Origin: Cucumis sativus
Taxonomy: Eukaryota; Streptophyta; Magnoliopsida; Cucurbitales; Cucurbitaceae
Assembly: GCF_000004075.3 (NCBI RefSeq)
Contig: NC_026659.2
Span: forward strand, 2,852,001-2,916,000
DNA: 64,000 bases
Reading direction: 5' to 3'
Below are positions 13,501 to 28,143 of the stretch, in pieces (the stretch's first letter is position 1; each line of letters begins with the position of its first letter). The position numbers and the translations under genes are program-made. The notes under the pieces are model-generated. The model saw only the letters and a program-made list of their open reading frames with translations, did no database searches and was not told the DNA's origin.

Positions 13501-14498
13501 CTAATGTGACAAATGCGAATTATGGTTTAGGAAGGAACATGGTGGGTAAAGAAAGAATTATGAAAAATAAATTTACTTTGATCATATCATAGGAATATTT
13601 TCGAACTCAAAAAAGAACTGGAAGGTTACTCACCACATTAGTTATGTGACCCCAGCATCTTGAAACTAAACGTAAAGGTATCAATCTCAAAAACGTTGCC
13701 TGCAATTGAAAGGAGACATTCAGACTAAATGAGGCCAGCTACCAACATATTTTCACAAAAAAGAAGTTGAAATCTTCAACGTCGTATTATCACTGTGTAA
13801 ATCTTGTACTTTAATATCCGACTTGAACTCGGGCTCTATGCCTCTCTCCCGTGCCTCTTCAACCTGAACAAAGATAGAGAGATTCACTTCTGAAACAGCT
13901 AAATCATCAATCTCCATATCTTACAAAACACAAATCGATTCTTCCTATTTTTCTTTCTCTAAAACCAATAAACTAAGTTACGCTGCAGAAAATCAATATC
14001 AGGATACAAGTGATTGTTTTAAAAAACACATGAAAAGAAACAAACTAACATCATAAACTAAAAAGGAGAACCACCTAAGAAGTCCATCAATTTCTATCCT
14101 GAAGGAATAAATCGTTCAAAAGACTAACACTACAACATTATACCTTCTTATCATCATATAGCCGACGAGCATGAAGTGCGCCAAGCATTAATAAGGTAGC
14201 CACCGTCGCACCAGGCACCAAATAAGAATCGCCTACACACACTCATCAAATGCTTAATAATCTAAACTAAAGTTACAGAAAAATACAATCAACCATATAT
14301 TCTGAAACTACATTAGTCAGAAAAATTACCTTGAGAGGAACTGCCATTTCCACCACCGACAGAAGCTCGAGCTTGTAGGGAAGTTTGAAACCTTCTGAAA
14401 ACGGAAGCGAAGCTTCGATTGTGATTACGAAGAGAAGAATTGAAGTAGCTGGATGTTGAAGGCAATATGAAAATCCTGTTTGGAGCCCTAAATTTCAT
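10552..14498 (-). CDS. PSD1: phosphatidylserine decarboxylase 1, mitochondrial
   Basis: Twelve exons join in phase into 442 residues. From the start: 14330-14498, 14144-14232, 13810-13863, 13634-13699, 13128-13188, 12858-12967, 12507-12760, 12006-12112, 11825-11892, 11493-11570, 10909-11034, 10552-10698. The enzyme converts phosphatidylserine to phosphatidylethanolamine at the inner mitochondrial membrane. The first 55 or so residues are rich in Arg, Ser, Phe and Asn and lack acidic residues, as in a mitochondrial presequence. Core motifs are SPVDG (185-189, likely catalytic Asp188), YHRIHSP (285-291, likely His289) and NMGST (399-403), where Ser402 should become the pyruvoyl group after self-cleavage. 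Plant enzymes carry GS in this site. Length fits the family (about 450). Exon 7 holds a variable Gly/Ser/Glu-rich insert. The promoter side carries a telomere-like motif. Confidence 0.95.
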
Positions 14499-14773
14499 TC
14501 TTCGTTTAGGTTGAATTTATGAGAGCAATGGGTTTTGTGTTGCACTGTTGTTCTTTGCAGAGAGCTCTCAACTCTTATGAGTATTAGGAAATTCGTACCG
14601 GACACGATACGGTTGTTGTTGAGAAGGGGAGGAATATGAGGAGAAGAATAGAAATACGAAGCTTTGCTATGCTTCTCGGCCACCAAGTTCACTATTTGAT
14701 GCTTTTACAACTATTTTCATCGAGTTAAAGGAAGTTTTTAGATAGTTGGGTTCGTTCCTATCTTTTGATTTAC

Positions 14774-14789
14774 TAGGGTTTAGGGTTTA
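14774..14789. promoter_or_regulatory. double telo-box upstream of PSD1
   Basis: The plus strand reads TAGGGTTTAGGGTTTA; read along PSD1 this is TAAACCCTAAACCCTA. It lies about 280 bases before the PSD1 start codon. Telo-boxes (AAACCCTAA) are common in plant promoters of growth-linked genes. Its use here is inferred from position only. Confidence 0.45.
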
Positions 14790-14799
14790 TCGGCCTTTC

Positions 14800-16431
14800 C
14801 TATTCATACTCGGTAGGCGTCAAACAATAATCATAACACTAAATTTGATAAAACTCTTAATTGTAGAAAAATACAATCAAAAGCAATTCAATTACATTTA
14901 CAATTGAGTTCATTACTAATAATGTCATTAATAGATATAGTCTATTGATATCTATTAATAATTAAAAAATTAGCAACAACAAACAACTCGAGTTGAATTA
15001 CTAAAAGAAAGATCCGAAAAACTCATCTCATCATAATTGAATTGTAGTGGAGGTAAATTTGTACTAAAGAATGAGTGTATATATATATATAATCTTTACA
15101 AACAAAGACCAATCTTTATTAAGTATGGAAGAAAACTTTAAAAGTGAATAAATACTGACGTGAGTAGGCATTTATTCATAAATATATTTTATGGTATATT
15201 AAATTTTTGTCGACATGAAGATATTTTCATCAATACTTCCAAAACATAACATAACATAAAAAAAAAATTGCACGACCAATGTAGAAAAATATAGGCTTTT
15301 AATTATAGTTGTTTGGGTTGATTCATTTCCTCTCTCAAGTTGAAATATCAATAAAATGAAGTACACATGCTTTGTTCCAAAATAAGTTATTATTTATCGT
15401 CTTATTACATAATACAATTTGACTCTAATCAATTTTCAATAATATTAATGGTTATAGAATTGCTATTTGATACCAATTACTAGAATCTTATACTTATTTG
15501 CTATTTGAATGTTGTTTTTATTGGTATTTGATTGACAACGATATTAATTGTTATCTTATTACTTTGATATAATTTTGTCAATAATACTAGTTGTTGTCTG
15601 CAAATATTGAATTTTAGGATGATGTCTCGCCATAATTTCTCGAATAGGTATCATGTCGAACAAGGACTAGGACTCTTGCGACCATGTCTAATTAGAGATC
15701 CGTGGTCTATGAATGTCCAATTGAAAACACCCTTTTTGTTGAAAAGCAAAAATCTCATCCCAAAAACAAGATTCAACAACACTAACTTTAGAACATGGAT
15801 TATGGCCTATGGGACACCGTGAATGATTCGGAATAAATCCCTCACCTTCGCCACTTCTCTGTTTTCAAAGAAGTTGAATCACTCAATTTTAGTTTTAAAT
15901 TTCTTCAAAAAAAGAAAAAGAGCTTCCCAAAACTTAGCAATAAAAAACCAATAAGATTATTCAAATCTCAAGAACAAAGCAAGCCAATCTAGATGTTGAA
16001 AAGCACTTGCCATTTTTTACTTTCTGTCAAAATGTTGATAAGAAAGAATCCCTTTTAATAGCAGCAATTGCTTCATCTTCCTCTTCACCTCTCACCTTCT
16101 CCATCCCTCCTGTTTCCAACGTAAATTTTTAAGATTCAAGGTTTTGCAATATTTGCAATATCTCAAATATAGAAGACATACCCAATCATCAGTGGACTTT
16201 TTGTTTTTGTCTTTTGCCTTCACCTTTTGAAATTTCAACCATTACAATCCTGAAAAAATATCATCTTTTTTGAAAAGCAATAATCATTAATGGACTTATT
16301 GTTTTTGTCTTTTTTGCTTTATTGGCACATGGCAGACGTAATTCACAGCGGGGAAGAGAGAAGCCATTGCAATAATAAACGAGAAAGCAACTGCAAATTA
16401 ACACTTCCTTTCCTTCTCAATATTCTCATCC
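14800..16431. other. intergenic region between divergent PSD1 and the oxidoreductase gene
   Basis: AT-rich, with a short TA run near 15078-15092. A 71-codon frame at 15607-15822 has no family resemblance that I recognise. The last 150 bases before 16432 are probably the leader of the oxidoreductase gene. Confidence 0.5.
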
Positions 16432-19400
16432 ATGGCTTCTTTGGCTTCTACTCACTCAACAATCAAATATGGAATCATTGGAGTCGGAATGATGGGCCGA
16501 GAACATCTCCTTAATCTCTTCCATCTTCAAGATAAAGGTGTCGCCGTTGTTGCCATAGCTGACCCACATGCTTCTTCACAGCGCCAAGCCCTTGATTTAG
16601 CTCAATCATTTGGATGGAAAATGGAGGTATGCTATTTAGTGTGATTGTTGCCACTGTTCAATTTAATGGCTCTTTTTCCGTCTTATATGCTCAATTTCAA
16701 TTTTGTATATAGGATTGAGTTTGGTAACCAAAAATTAAAAACAGCAACAAAAAATGAAAGGGTTATTAGACAGACTCTAATTAGTTTCATGGAAGTAGTT
16801 TATCAAGTGGAATCAAGTTCTAAGAAAGGGTTAAAATACTGATTTTCGTCAAAATATTTCTAAAAGGAAAAAAATTATATTTATTTAGATTAACCGTTGT
16901 TTTTAATAGAAAGTTTATGAATATAGTTATTGGTATATTTCTATTCATATTAGACTAAATAGATAACATATTGTCTTATTAGTATTTGTAAAAGATGTTA
17001 GAGATATTCATGGTTATTTAATATCAATATTGAATTCTTTGAACGGTACGGTATCATATATTCATGGATGGCATTTTGTGAGGTAAACATGTTAGTTTTT
17101 ATTGTTTTCATAATCTAGATGATTTGAAATTAGCAAAATCAAATTTAGATCATCTGTCAAAATAAAACCAAAACTCTCTTGCTTTATAGACGATTTCTCA
17201 ATTGAAAGCTTTGATGAACATATTTACAGTTCTTTAAATTTATATACAGAACAGAACATTATGGGCAGGTGATATTTCTGCTCTTCCATAAACTAACTCT
17301 TCATTCTATGAGCAGGTTTCAATTAAGCAATGTTTCTGATAATAGTGAGTTTGAAAAGGTTTTCTCAGGGCACCAAGAGCTTTTGGATAGTGGACTTTGT
17401 GATGTATTGGTTGTTTCAACTCCAAATATGACTCACTATCAAATTCTCATGGATATCATCAATCATCCTAGACCTCATCATGTACTTGTGGAGAAGCCAT
17501 TGTGCACAACAGTTGCTCACTGCAAAGAGGTCATCCATTTTTTTCGCAATCATATACAGTTTTATTGTAAAAACATGAGCTATATCAACGTTATTTTCTT
17601 TTTATGCTATCTGAGCCAGCTTATACTCGCAGGACAACCCATCTAACCCTAGAATATTTGGGTGTCGAAGATACTCTTAAGAAAGAGTTAATATTAGCAT
17701 TAAAATATTGAATTCGTGAGATGAATTTTCCTTTACATGCACTGATAACTGATAAGCATGTCAAGTTTTTTGTACTTCACACTTTATTTCTTACGCCTGT
17801 TAGCATCATGAGCATCTACTTCAGTTTTGTAAAATAAAATCGGTTAAAAACACTATTTTTGGTCTATAATTTAGAGTTATTCCTTTCTAGTCCTTGTACT
17901 TTCAGTAAGTCTTTAAAATGATATACGTTAGTTCTTTAAGGTTGGTTTAGTGTCTTTTTTTTATGATAGTGTAAGAATTTAGTTTCAGTGAATTTTCATT
18001 GAAAATGATTCAATTTACAATTTTCGATAAAAATTCACATTGAAGAACCACATTTAAAAATTATTGGAAGTACACATATAATGTTTGAACTTTGGGTAAC
18101 TGTTCTAAATGACAATATTACTGTCATCTATAATGGATATTGGATAGAGAGTGACATGTTGCTATATTTGTAAATATTTTGATTCACTTTGCTATATATG
18201 AAAACAACTTTTAAATTTTATTGAAAGTACAGAGGCTGAAATGATATTTTGATAGAATAGGTCGTAATGGCCGCAAAAAAGAGGGAGGACATACTAGTTC
18301 AAGTTGGACTGGAATACAGATACATGCCACCAGTTGCTAAACTGATTGACATAGTGAAGGGTGGGAGTCTTGGACAAGTTAAAATGGTGGCAATTCGTGA
18401 GCATCGGTTTCCTTTCTTGGTTAAGGTAAGTTTTAAAACTCTTATGCTTAAAACTGTATAAACTAAAAGTTTGATGTTTCAACTCGCTCCTCCAGTAGGT
18501 CAACAACTGGAACCGGTTCAATACTAATACTGGGGGAACTCTGGTAGAGAAATGCTGCCATTTCTTTGATCTTATGAGACTGATTGCAGGTGCAAATCCT
18601 ATTCGTTTAATGGCATCTGGAGCAATTGATGTTAATCACAAAGATGAAATGTATGATGGGAAGGTAAAATCTTTAGCACTTTGACTATTTATTCAGCCTT
18701 GAAAGGTTTTGTTCTGAAGGTCATTCTCAAGGAAAGTTCTATTAGTACAGGGATGAAACAACAAAGCTTATGATTAGAATACATGATTTGGTAAGATATC
18801 GAGACTATTTGTAAGGAATTTATTGAACCAGATGAATCATCTATAAGGTTTTATCTAACCTTAAGAACTAACTTTTAAAACCATAGGAACTAAAATCAAT
18901 TATTTCCGAACTATAGTTTCTGAACTTTTTGTCAGGTACCAGATATACTTGACAATGCATATGTAATAGTTGAATTTGACAATGGTTCAAGAGGGATCCT
19001 GGATCTTTGTATGTTTGCTGAGGGAAGTAAAAACGAACAGGAGATATCAGTTGTTGGTGATATTGGAAAGGTAAAAGAAACCTCTCCACATCCATCTACT
19101 CTTTTGCAAACTTGAGAAATTTTCCTCTGTAAGAAAAACATCAACTTTGTAAATTTTCACTTCTTATCGCCTTAAAACTCGGTAACAGGGTGAGGCTTTT
19201 GTTCCTGAAAACATTGTTCGTTTCGGCACTCGAGTTTCTGGGAGAAATGGAGTCGAAACATTAAAAGCAGAGGATCACAGAATCAAGTATGTTGTTTTTA
19301 TCTTGAACTACTTTTACACATTTTCAATCCACAAATATTACTTCATCTCTACTCAATTCAGTTAAAAGGCACCCTCTTCTGGTCCTGAAGTAACAATTTA

Positions 19401-19826
19401 GTTTCTCACTAACCATTTAGTCCATTTAGTTTAACATTCATAGAAGATACTTAACAGTTTAGTTCTTACACCTCAAAACTTGTGAAAGATTTCTTACACT
19501 CATCCACTAAATCAATAAAGTGATTAAGGATTTCATGTGATCTAAAAGATTATTTTTTTGTGATTAGGGATTAGAGAGAAAATGGTTATAAACTTTAAAG
19601 TATATAAACTAAATTGTTACGTTAATTTATATGCAGGTACGAAGGTCTGCATCATGGGTCTAGCTATTTGGAACACCTAAATTTTTTGTGTGCAATGAGA
19701 AGTAAAGAGAGAGAAGTTCCAGTAGTGGACTTAGAAGATGGATTGATTTCAGTAGCCATGGGAGTTGCTGCACAACTCTCTATAGAGACTTCTCGATTTG
19801 TCACCATTACTGAAGTCATGGATTAG
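16432..19826 (+). CDS. Gfo/Idh/MocA-family NAD(P)-dependent oxidoreductase
   Basis: Seven exons join in phase to 372 residues: 16432-16626, 17359-17529, 18261-18425, 18499-18663, 18936-19070, 19189-19286, 19637-19826. The Rossmann fold opens with [10 protein letters not shown] (13-22), where GVGMMG fits GxGxxG. The family's EKP motif is at 110-112 (LVEKPLCTT), and the substrate-side HxxxD pattern follows (ECCHFFD-like, His198 and Asp201, in [12 protein letters not shown]). These features match sugar/inositol dehydrogenase-like proteins; the substrate in plants is not known to me. No transit peptide is evident, so a cytosolic protein is likely. Exon 2 uses an acceptor at 17357-17358 with a weak pyrimidine tract. 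It was chosen because it alone keeps the frame and gives the expected [12 protein letters not shown] join; the alternative AG at 17314-17315 leads to a stop. Confidence 0.88.
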
Positions 19827-21345
19827 TGCCAAAGTTTTGAACTCTGATCTAGACTTGTGCTGATTTTTCTCTTTTAAAGTCAAGTTTTGGTTGTTTTGTA
19901 GTATATGAATTATACTTTTGTACTCTAAATAATTCATATTTTCATCAATAAAGTTGTCATTAAAGAATTGTTAACAAAATTAAATTATGTAATTTTTTAG
20001 TCTAATAAAACTAAGGTGCTTTAGAAAATAAAGACATAAACGTGAGTCAAATTTGAGTATATAACTCAAACGATTTATAGTATATGAATAATATTAAGCG
20101 TCTTATTATTTTGGGATATTATAGATGTGTTCCGTTTTGTAGTTAATAACAACGATTTAATCTTGATAATTACCTTTATATCTCTCAATGGATTATGTGA
20201 AAGCTTACTGATGAGTTCAAGTTCTGTAAAAGTACATTTTCTCTATTAAGAGGGAATTCTTTTTTCGAAAAATTAGTTTTTTCTTTAAAAATAAAAATAG
20301 AACTCATATTATATACTCTTCTCAAACCTAATCCAACTTCTATCCATCTCTCTATGAGCCTTTTATCTGTTCGAGATTGAAACGAAAGCTTTCATCGGTG
20401 AGTTTCGTTAATCCTAATTTCTTTTTAATTAGGATAGCAGATACAATTAGCAACCAACAATTATCTAAAACCATTAAAATGAACTCAACTAAAATCATTA
20501 AATACAACCCTATTTTCTATCAATCTTAATTTTCAAGTCTTTTACCATAGAATCAAAATTTCAAAATGGCACAGTTTAGCCATTTTAATCGAAATATTAA
20601 ACAATCAATGTCAGATTTTCAAAATTACTTCTTTTCAACCCTTTCTGTTTTTCTTTTTCTAATAGAAAATTAAGTTTTTTAAAACCTTCTTTGTTTTTTT
20701 CTTTTAAATTAAGTCTACAACATACCAACCTCCAGGCTCCAACCTTCTTCATTTCTTAACAACAATTTTAAAAAAACAAAATGGATAAAAAGAGATTTTC
20801 CAAAAACTTGTTTCTGTTTTCAAAATTTTGCTGAAAATTCAACAACGGTATTCAATAAAGATTAATTTTTAAAAACAAGAAACCTAATAAAAGAGCCAGC
20901 TCATGAACTATATTTAATTAATTTGAAAATTGTAATTTAAATTTATCACCAGGTCTAAGAGTTGTGAAATGTAATAATTGGAAATTTTGATTAAACCAAC
21001 CAATCTGTTCTTCATTACTTCAGTACATCATACATGTCAGATAACAAATATTTCAAGGCGCATAGACTTTTTATAAAACTACCTCTAATCAGAGACATGC
21101 TTTCATCAAAACTAAAGAAATAGAATGGCTATGAGATTTTTTTGAAAAGGAAAAGGAGAAGGAGAAAAAGGGGAGCTGCAATAATAAGAACAAAAATGAT
21201 CACTTAGTTTAGAAAGATCCTCACAATCCTCAACACAAATTATATAGTTCAAAAATTTCTAGATCGAAGTAACTTTAAGCCACAACATTCCCCAAACAGA
21301 ATGCTCGAAATAAAAATAACAAAACAGAGAAAAAAAATACCAAAA
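19827..21345. other. intergenic region between two convergent genes
   Basis: AT-rich, holding the 3' UTRs of the oxidoreductase gene (+) and the eL15 gene (-). I see no gene, RNA gene or clear mobile element. Confidence 0.55.
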
Positions 21346-23417
<2,072 letters not shown>

Positions 23418-23445
23418 TGGAAAGAGAAGTTCAAGGTTTGTTATG

Positions 23446-23520
23446 AAACCCTAGCTTGTATATATTTCCCCATTCTCTCATCTGGACCGTCAGATTTGGG
23501 CTATTACTCAATTGTGGGCC
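23446..23520 (-). promoter_or_regulatory. telo-box and site II motifs of the RPL15 promoter
   Basis: AAACCCTAG is at 23446-23454. TGGGCT is at 23497-23502 and TGGGCC at 23515-23520, so all lie within about 100 bases upstream of the RPL15 ATG. Telo-box plus site II (TGGGCY) is the known pairing in plant ribosomal-protein promoters, bound by Myb-like/PURA and TCP factors respectively. Confidence 0.65.
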
Positions 23521-24679
23521 GAAATCACTAACGTGTCCATCTATAACAGTTATTAAATTATAAATAATTAAGTTAAATCTCATAAGATGTTAATTTCAAT
23601 TCTTCAAAAATTATATAAACAAACAAATTCTTCAAAAATTATATAAACAAAAAAGAAAAACCAAATGAATAACAAATTTTTTTATGATTTTTAATAAGTA
23701 AATATGTATAATTGTTATTTTATTATATTTATATTATATTTCTTGTAAATATCGATCAATCTCCCATGTCATATCGAAATCATTGAAATACCAACGTGTC
23801 AATTTTATATCTATATAGTCTAAATACCAGGTCAATTTTATTGGTTAATTAGTTATTATACAAACCTGTATATATTGGAATTATTATATGCATGTACGTA
23901 CGTTTCTAAGCAAAAATGCAAAAATAAACTCACAAGAGACTGATAGGGAGAAAGAGAAATGTTTTGAAGAAAATGCAAAGTGAAGAAAGCACAAAAGAAT
24001 ATATAATCTAACTAATAGCTTTTAATTTGTTTGTTGTAATTAAGACTTTGTTTATGCTAATTTTCAACTTTAAATTGCTCAAGGGAAATTGCAAATAATA
24101 ATAAAAAAAATTACAAAATATAGGAGAGCAAAAATTTTGCTATTTACTTTAATTAGATTCCTTCTCCACTTTAAAAATTAATTTATTAAACTTATGCATA
24201 CAGTATGATTCGATAATAGCAATAATATATTTTTTTTCCCTTAACGAAGAGAGAATAATTCAATGGTGTTACTATTTTACAAGTTTTTTTATATTTTATT
24301 ATAAATAAATTAAAATTATATATCATTTTTTCAAATTATAATGATCGTACTTTTACTCCTCTTTCTGGTATCAAAATATTTTTTAGTTAATTTAATGATA
24401 AATTTCAAATATATATGAAAATAGATCAAAAATATTTATATAAGATAACAAGATGTTAGTATAGTAAAATGTTATCGTTTGTCTACATTAATGATAGAAA
24501 GTGACGATATACTATTATTATGTACTATTGAAAGATATAAGAACATATATCTTTTAGTATTTATCACCGATGATTGTCACATTTTCATAACGTTGAAGGT
24601 TAAACCTTGTAGTAACTTTTATGCTTTTATGGAAACTAGAGACATCCACAATATGCAACCATACTCATTCTTAATTTTA
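23521..24679. other. intergenic region left of the tandem array
   Basis: AT-rich. A 27-bp sequence (AATTCTTCAAAAATTATATA plus AACAAAC) occurs twice in tandem near 23599-23652. Otherwise I see nothing coding. The boundary to the duplicated array is set at about 24680, where similarity to units B-D (an ACATTTGAAAG stretch, then AAATAAATTTTAGTCC) begins. Confidence 0.5.
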
Positions 24680-25751
24680 AACACATTTGAAAGTATTTAA
24701 TGAGAATCCTCCCTAAAATAAATTTTAGTCCATGTATTTAGAATTTATTTAATTTTAATTTTTGTTCATTCAAATGTTTCATTTCAATGTGACTTTTAAT
24801 AAATCTTAAATTTAATCACTAGTTTATTATAAATTTTTTATTACATTTTATTATTTATTAGCATTTTCACAATGACTTTTATTAACATGTTGTATTTCCT
24901 TGGGTGAAAGTTATTATAATCATTTAATCAATTTTAATAGTAAAAAAATATTGAAAGACTAAACTTAATATTTACTAAATTATACCTTAACTAAAATTGA
25001 ACAATGGAAAGTATAATAACTAAAACTAAACAAATTTCAAACTAAAACGACCAAAATAGTTATTATATATATATAATCAAATTAATTATGATATTATAGA
25101 GCATCAATAAAAATAAAACAACTCAATTTTATTGAATATGAATAAGTAGTTTAATTACAAACTATGAACTAAGAGCATAAAAGCTAACCCATGATACAAA
25201 ATATGTCCAACATCATTCACAAAGTAAAATTAATATACTAACAGCTTTGTCACGAACAAGTCTTCAAATTTAAACATGTACAGCTACTCCTTCCAACTCT
25301 CGAGACTTGGTGTATCTTGACGATTTTTTTCTTTGATTCTATTAGCAAATTAAAATCAAAATATTATCTACCAAAGTATAAGATACACATACTACTATCT
25401 AAAAATAATAATTATATGACCATGAAGTTCACAAGTGAACAGTTACATCAAATTTGATAGTGTAATTAATTGAGGAGGGAAAAATTGATTACACAATGGC
25501 TCAACACATATTTCTTATGTAAATACTTGCATGCATAAACATTCTTTTTCTTTTCTTTTCTTTGGTCTCCCTCTCTACAAGTTATGTTCATATATTATGC
25601 ATAGAAGAAAACTTATATGCTCTCAGATGTGCCAGAGCTACGCAAATCAATGTTCATGCATATCTAATTGTTTCCAACCTTTCATGCATGTGATTGAAAA
25701 AATTAATTATATAGAACAAAAAAAATTCCACGTACCTAATTATTAGTTCAA

Positions 25752-26225
25752 TCAAGCCGACTCCAATAATTTTGCAAATTCTCTCATGGAATCGAGATTT
25801 TCATTGAAATCAAAGGCGGGATTGATCTTGTCAAGAGCTTCCCTTAGAGCTTGTCTTTGTTCTTGTATTGAGCATATATTTGGAGTCGCACCAACGATGT
25901 ATTCATGTTTATTAGAATCATTATTGGAATTATGAAGTTTTTGTTGAGCCTTCAAAATAGTGCTTCCAAATTTGGCTTTTAGCACTTCAACTCGAGCAGC
26001 CCGTCTTGGTGACAACACTACAATAGTGTTTGGCTTTATGGGCAATACCGCAATGTTATTCTTTGGTGATGGGCATTTGAAGTTTGCCAAATCATGATCA
26101 CTATTGGATTCCTTTATTTGGTGAATGTTATATGGTGTCATACCCGTTGTAACTTTGGTTGAAAGAACTTTGGATTTTAACGCATGATAATCTATATATC
26201 TTCGTTTTGTTTGCATCATCTTCAT
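25752..26225 (-). CDS. bromodomain-less GTE-like protein, copy A (157 aa)
   Basis: An intact 157-codon frame starting MKMMQTKRRYIDYH. An SPRRAARVEVLKAKFGST segment is followed by ILKAQQKL, then after a polar linker REALDKINPAFDFNENLD and SMREFAKLLESA. I recognise the two conserved blocks as close in pattern to the C-terminal part of plant GTE (BET-type bromodomain) factors, where SPEK..RAALLKSRFADTILKAQ and REAARLALQKME..ENxxxL..LE occur. No bromodomain precedes it. Upstream an acceptor (TTAG before 26240) and a donor (GTGAGT after 26997) suggest an untranslated first exon at about 26997-27180 and a 5' intron. Homology is by pattern memory. Function is unknown; it might act as a decoy partner of GTE factors. 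Of the four copies this one is the most diverged in sequence. Confidence 0.6.
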   Translation of the reverse strand: MKMMQTKRRYIDYHALKSKVLSTKVTTGMTPYNIHQIKESNSDHDLANFKCPSPKNNIAVLPIKPNTIVVLSPRRAARVEVLKAKFGSTILKAQQKLHNSNNDSNKHEYIVGATPNICSIQEQRQALREALDKINPAFDFNENLDSMREFAKLLESA

Positions 26226-26531
26226 CTTTTTGAATGCTTCCTAAGAGAAAATGTGACGAACAAAATTGCAAGATAATTAGATGAAGAAAAAAAAAAACCA
26301 CACAAAGAAATGATTGGGAGGACGTATGAAACTGTGATGAAATAATATGAAACTTCATTTTATTCATATATATTTGTAATATACTTTAGTTTTAATTTAT
26401 ACGGATTTTTTGTTTTGATATTTAGTAATTAAACTAGCATGTGTATATAGTTTTTATACATTTGAACCAGAAATTTTCAAGGAAGATTTGGATATATGTC
26501 CGCTTAAATTTGGGTGCAAATTTTCAAATTT

Positions 26532-26672
26532 TGGTATAAGCAATGTTTTGAATTTTCACGTTCAAAGCATATCAATAAAAGACTTAATTTCACAAAAATT
26601 ATAATATAAGCAATGTTTTAAATTTTCATGTTGAAAGCATATCAATAAAAGACTTAATTTCACAAAAATTAT
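26532..26672. repeat. 70-bp tandem duplication in the 5' intron of GTE-like copy A
   Basis: A block of about 70 bases (TATAAGCAATGTTTTGAATT onwards to CACAAAAATTATAA) occurs twice in a row, at about 26532 and 26602. Units B and C carry it once; unit D has a different small duplication at the same place. Confidence 0.7.
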
Positions 26673-26786
26673 AATGAAAATATGCTTAAAATATCCTCGA
26701 GAAATGCAACAAACAGCTTAGATGGAGTTTTATGTATATGGAAACAAAATGCAACCTAATTAAACTTAAAGAAAAAGAAACCAACG

Positions 26787-26950
26787 TTAGATTGATCTAG
26801 TGGTATAAATGCCATAACTAACTAAGAGATCATAGGTTGAATAGGGTTGGCTTAGTGGTAAAAATGTCATAACTAACTAAGAGGTCATGGGTTGAATCTA
26901 TGGTGCCTACCTACCCAAGAATTAATTTTCCATGGGTTTCCTTGAGTACA
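26787..26950 (+). repeat. SINE-like sequence with two tRNA-like heads, unit A
   Basis: Two related segments each carry an A-box-like string (GATCTAGTGG, then TGGCTTAGTGG), a CATAACTAACTAAGAG core and a B-box-like GGTTGAAT. They are followed by a shared tail (GTGCCTACCTACC ... CCATGGGTTTCCTTGAGTA). The plus-strand orientation is opposite to the host GTE-like gene. The tRNA-derived origin is inferred from the box motifs. Confidence 0.55.
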
Positions 26951-27200
26951 CTAACATATATAAAAAAGCCTTAAAGAAAAGGAAAGAAAAACTCACCGAA
27001 ATTAATATGGAGAAATGTTCGAGAGAAGGTGCGAATTATGAAGAAAAGAATCCGCTTCTTGACACTCTTTAGAGAGAAGAGAGAAAAATAAAAAATTCAC
27101 CTCGTAGAGAGAAAAATCAAGAATCCAGCACGTCGAGAAAAATATGAAAAATCGAGTCTTATTTATATGTATATATATATTTTTTTGAACCAATATTAAG

Positions 27201-27349
27201 TTTCCCGCCAAATCCTAAATTATAATTATTGTCTTTTTATGCTAAATTTTTTGAATATAAACAAACAAACAAACTTTATGACTAAAGATTGGATTTAATA
27301 ATTTTTCAATATATGTTTATTTTCGGACATCGGATCGTTTCGCGCCAAA
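27201..27349. promoter_or_regulatory. two E2F-type sites in the shared GTE-like/MSH4 promoter, unit A
   Basis: TTTCCCGCCAAA at 27201-27212 and TTTCGCGCCAAA at 27338-27349. Both contain the plant E2F consensus TTTSSCGC, and the second reads as a site on either strand. They stand between the GTE-like first exon (-) and the MSH4 leader remnant (+). Confidence 0.6.
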
Positions 27350-27359
27350 CTCATGAGCC

Positions 27360-28143
27360 CATAACATTTCCACACTCAACGCTGGTAGTGCTCAATCGCC
27401 CATAACAGTGTTTAATTATACTAAAAAATTTAAAATTTAAAGTTTAAAATAGTAAATTTTATTTTTTAAGATATTCAAATATTATAAGTTGGTAAAGTAA
27501 AATATTTGTAATTATGTAATAGGAATAATTTATACATAACAAAAGAAAATTTAATTACAAACCAAAATATCTATTTAAAAATTTTAAATTATACCTAGCT
27601 TAGAAATTAAAGATTTTCGTCATATTTTGATTCTTTTAAATGGAATTATGGATTAAAACATCTTTTTATTCTTTTGTTTAGAAAAAAATTGTATTATTCT
27701 AATTGTAACCACTATTGTTCGATAAAATCTAACAAAATATAACGATTACAAGTCTTCTCAAAGAAAGTGTATCTGCCCTTACCCACTATTTCCTTTTACA
27801 GTGTCAGAGCGTCATTTTGCTAAAAACTGCCTTTGAGGCATTGTCTTTACTCTCAAAGGTAATATTCTTTCTAAATATATAGAAGACTCTTCAGAACTCC
27901 AGCACGTACTTGTGATGGGTTCGTTCAAAATTTTAGGTACTTAAGGAAGCAAAGAGTTTTCTGCTTGCAAACATTTACAAATATGTTTGTGAAAACGAAA
28001 AATATGCAAACATTAGAAAAAGGTAACTTGGCTCCTGCCAATGATTATTACACAATCCTAATAATATGATCTTTTTGACTAGCAAACCAATCTTTCTTAA
28101 ATATTTAAATTAACTTATTTTGAATAACACTCATATAACACAT
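27360..28143 (+). pseudogene. MSH4: MSH4 fragment, unit A (leader scrap, exons 10-11)
   Basis: 27351-27400 matches the MSH4 leader of unit D (44391-44437). An unrelated AT-rich stretch of about 340 bases follows (27401-27744). From about 27745 it resumes in MSH4 intron 8, jumps into exon 10 (KTAFEALSLLSK-like, 27815-27858) and covers exon 11 (27938-28025) and the start of intron 11. Then it runs without a gap into isomerase sequence near 28143. Exons 1-9 and 12-24 are gone, so it cannot make an MSH4 protein. Confidence 0.85.
27401..27744. other. unassigned AT-rich insertion inside the unit A MSH4 remnant
   Basis: This segment has no counterpart in units B-D at the same place. It has no coding frame and no clear terminal repeats. 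It may be a transposon insertion or filler DNA from the deletion that removed MSH4 exons 1-9. Confidence 0.4.

Noticed and set aside
15607-15822. 71-codon frame between PSD1 and the oxidoreductase gene
   Set aside because: No recognisable domain, no convincing promoter or splice context; left as unannotated.
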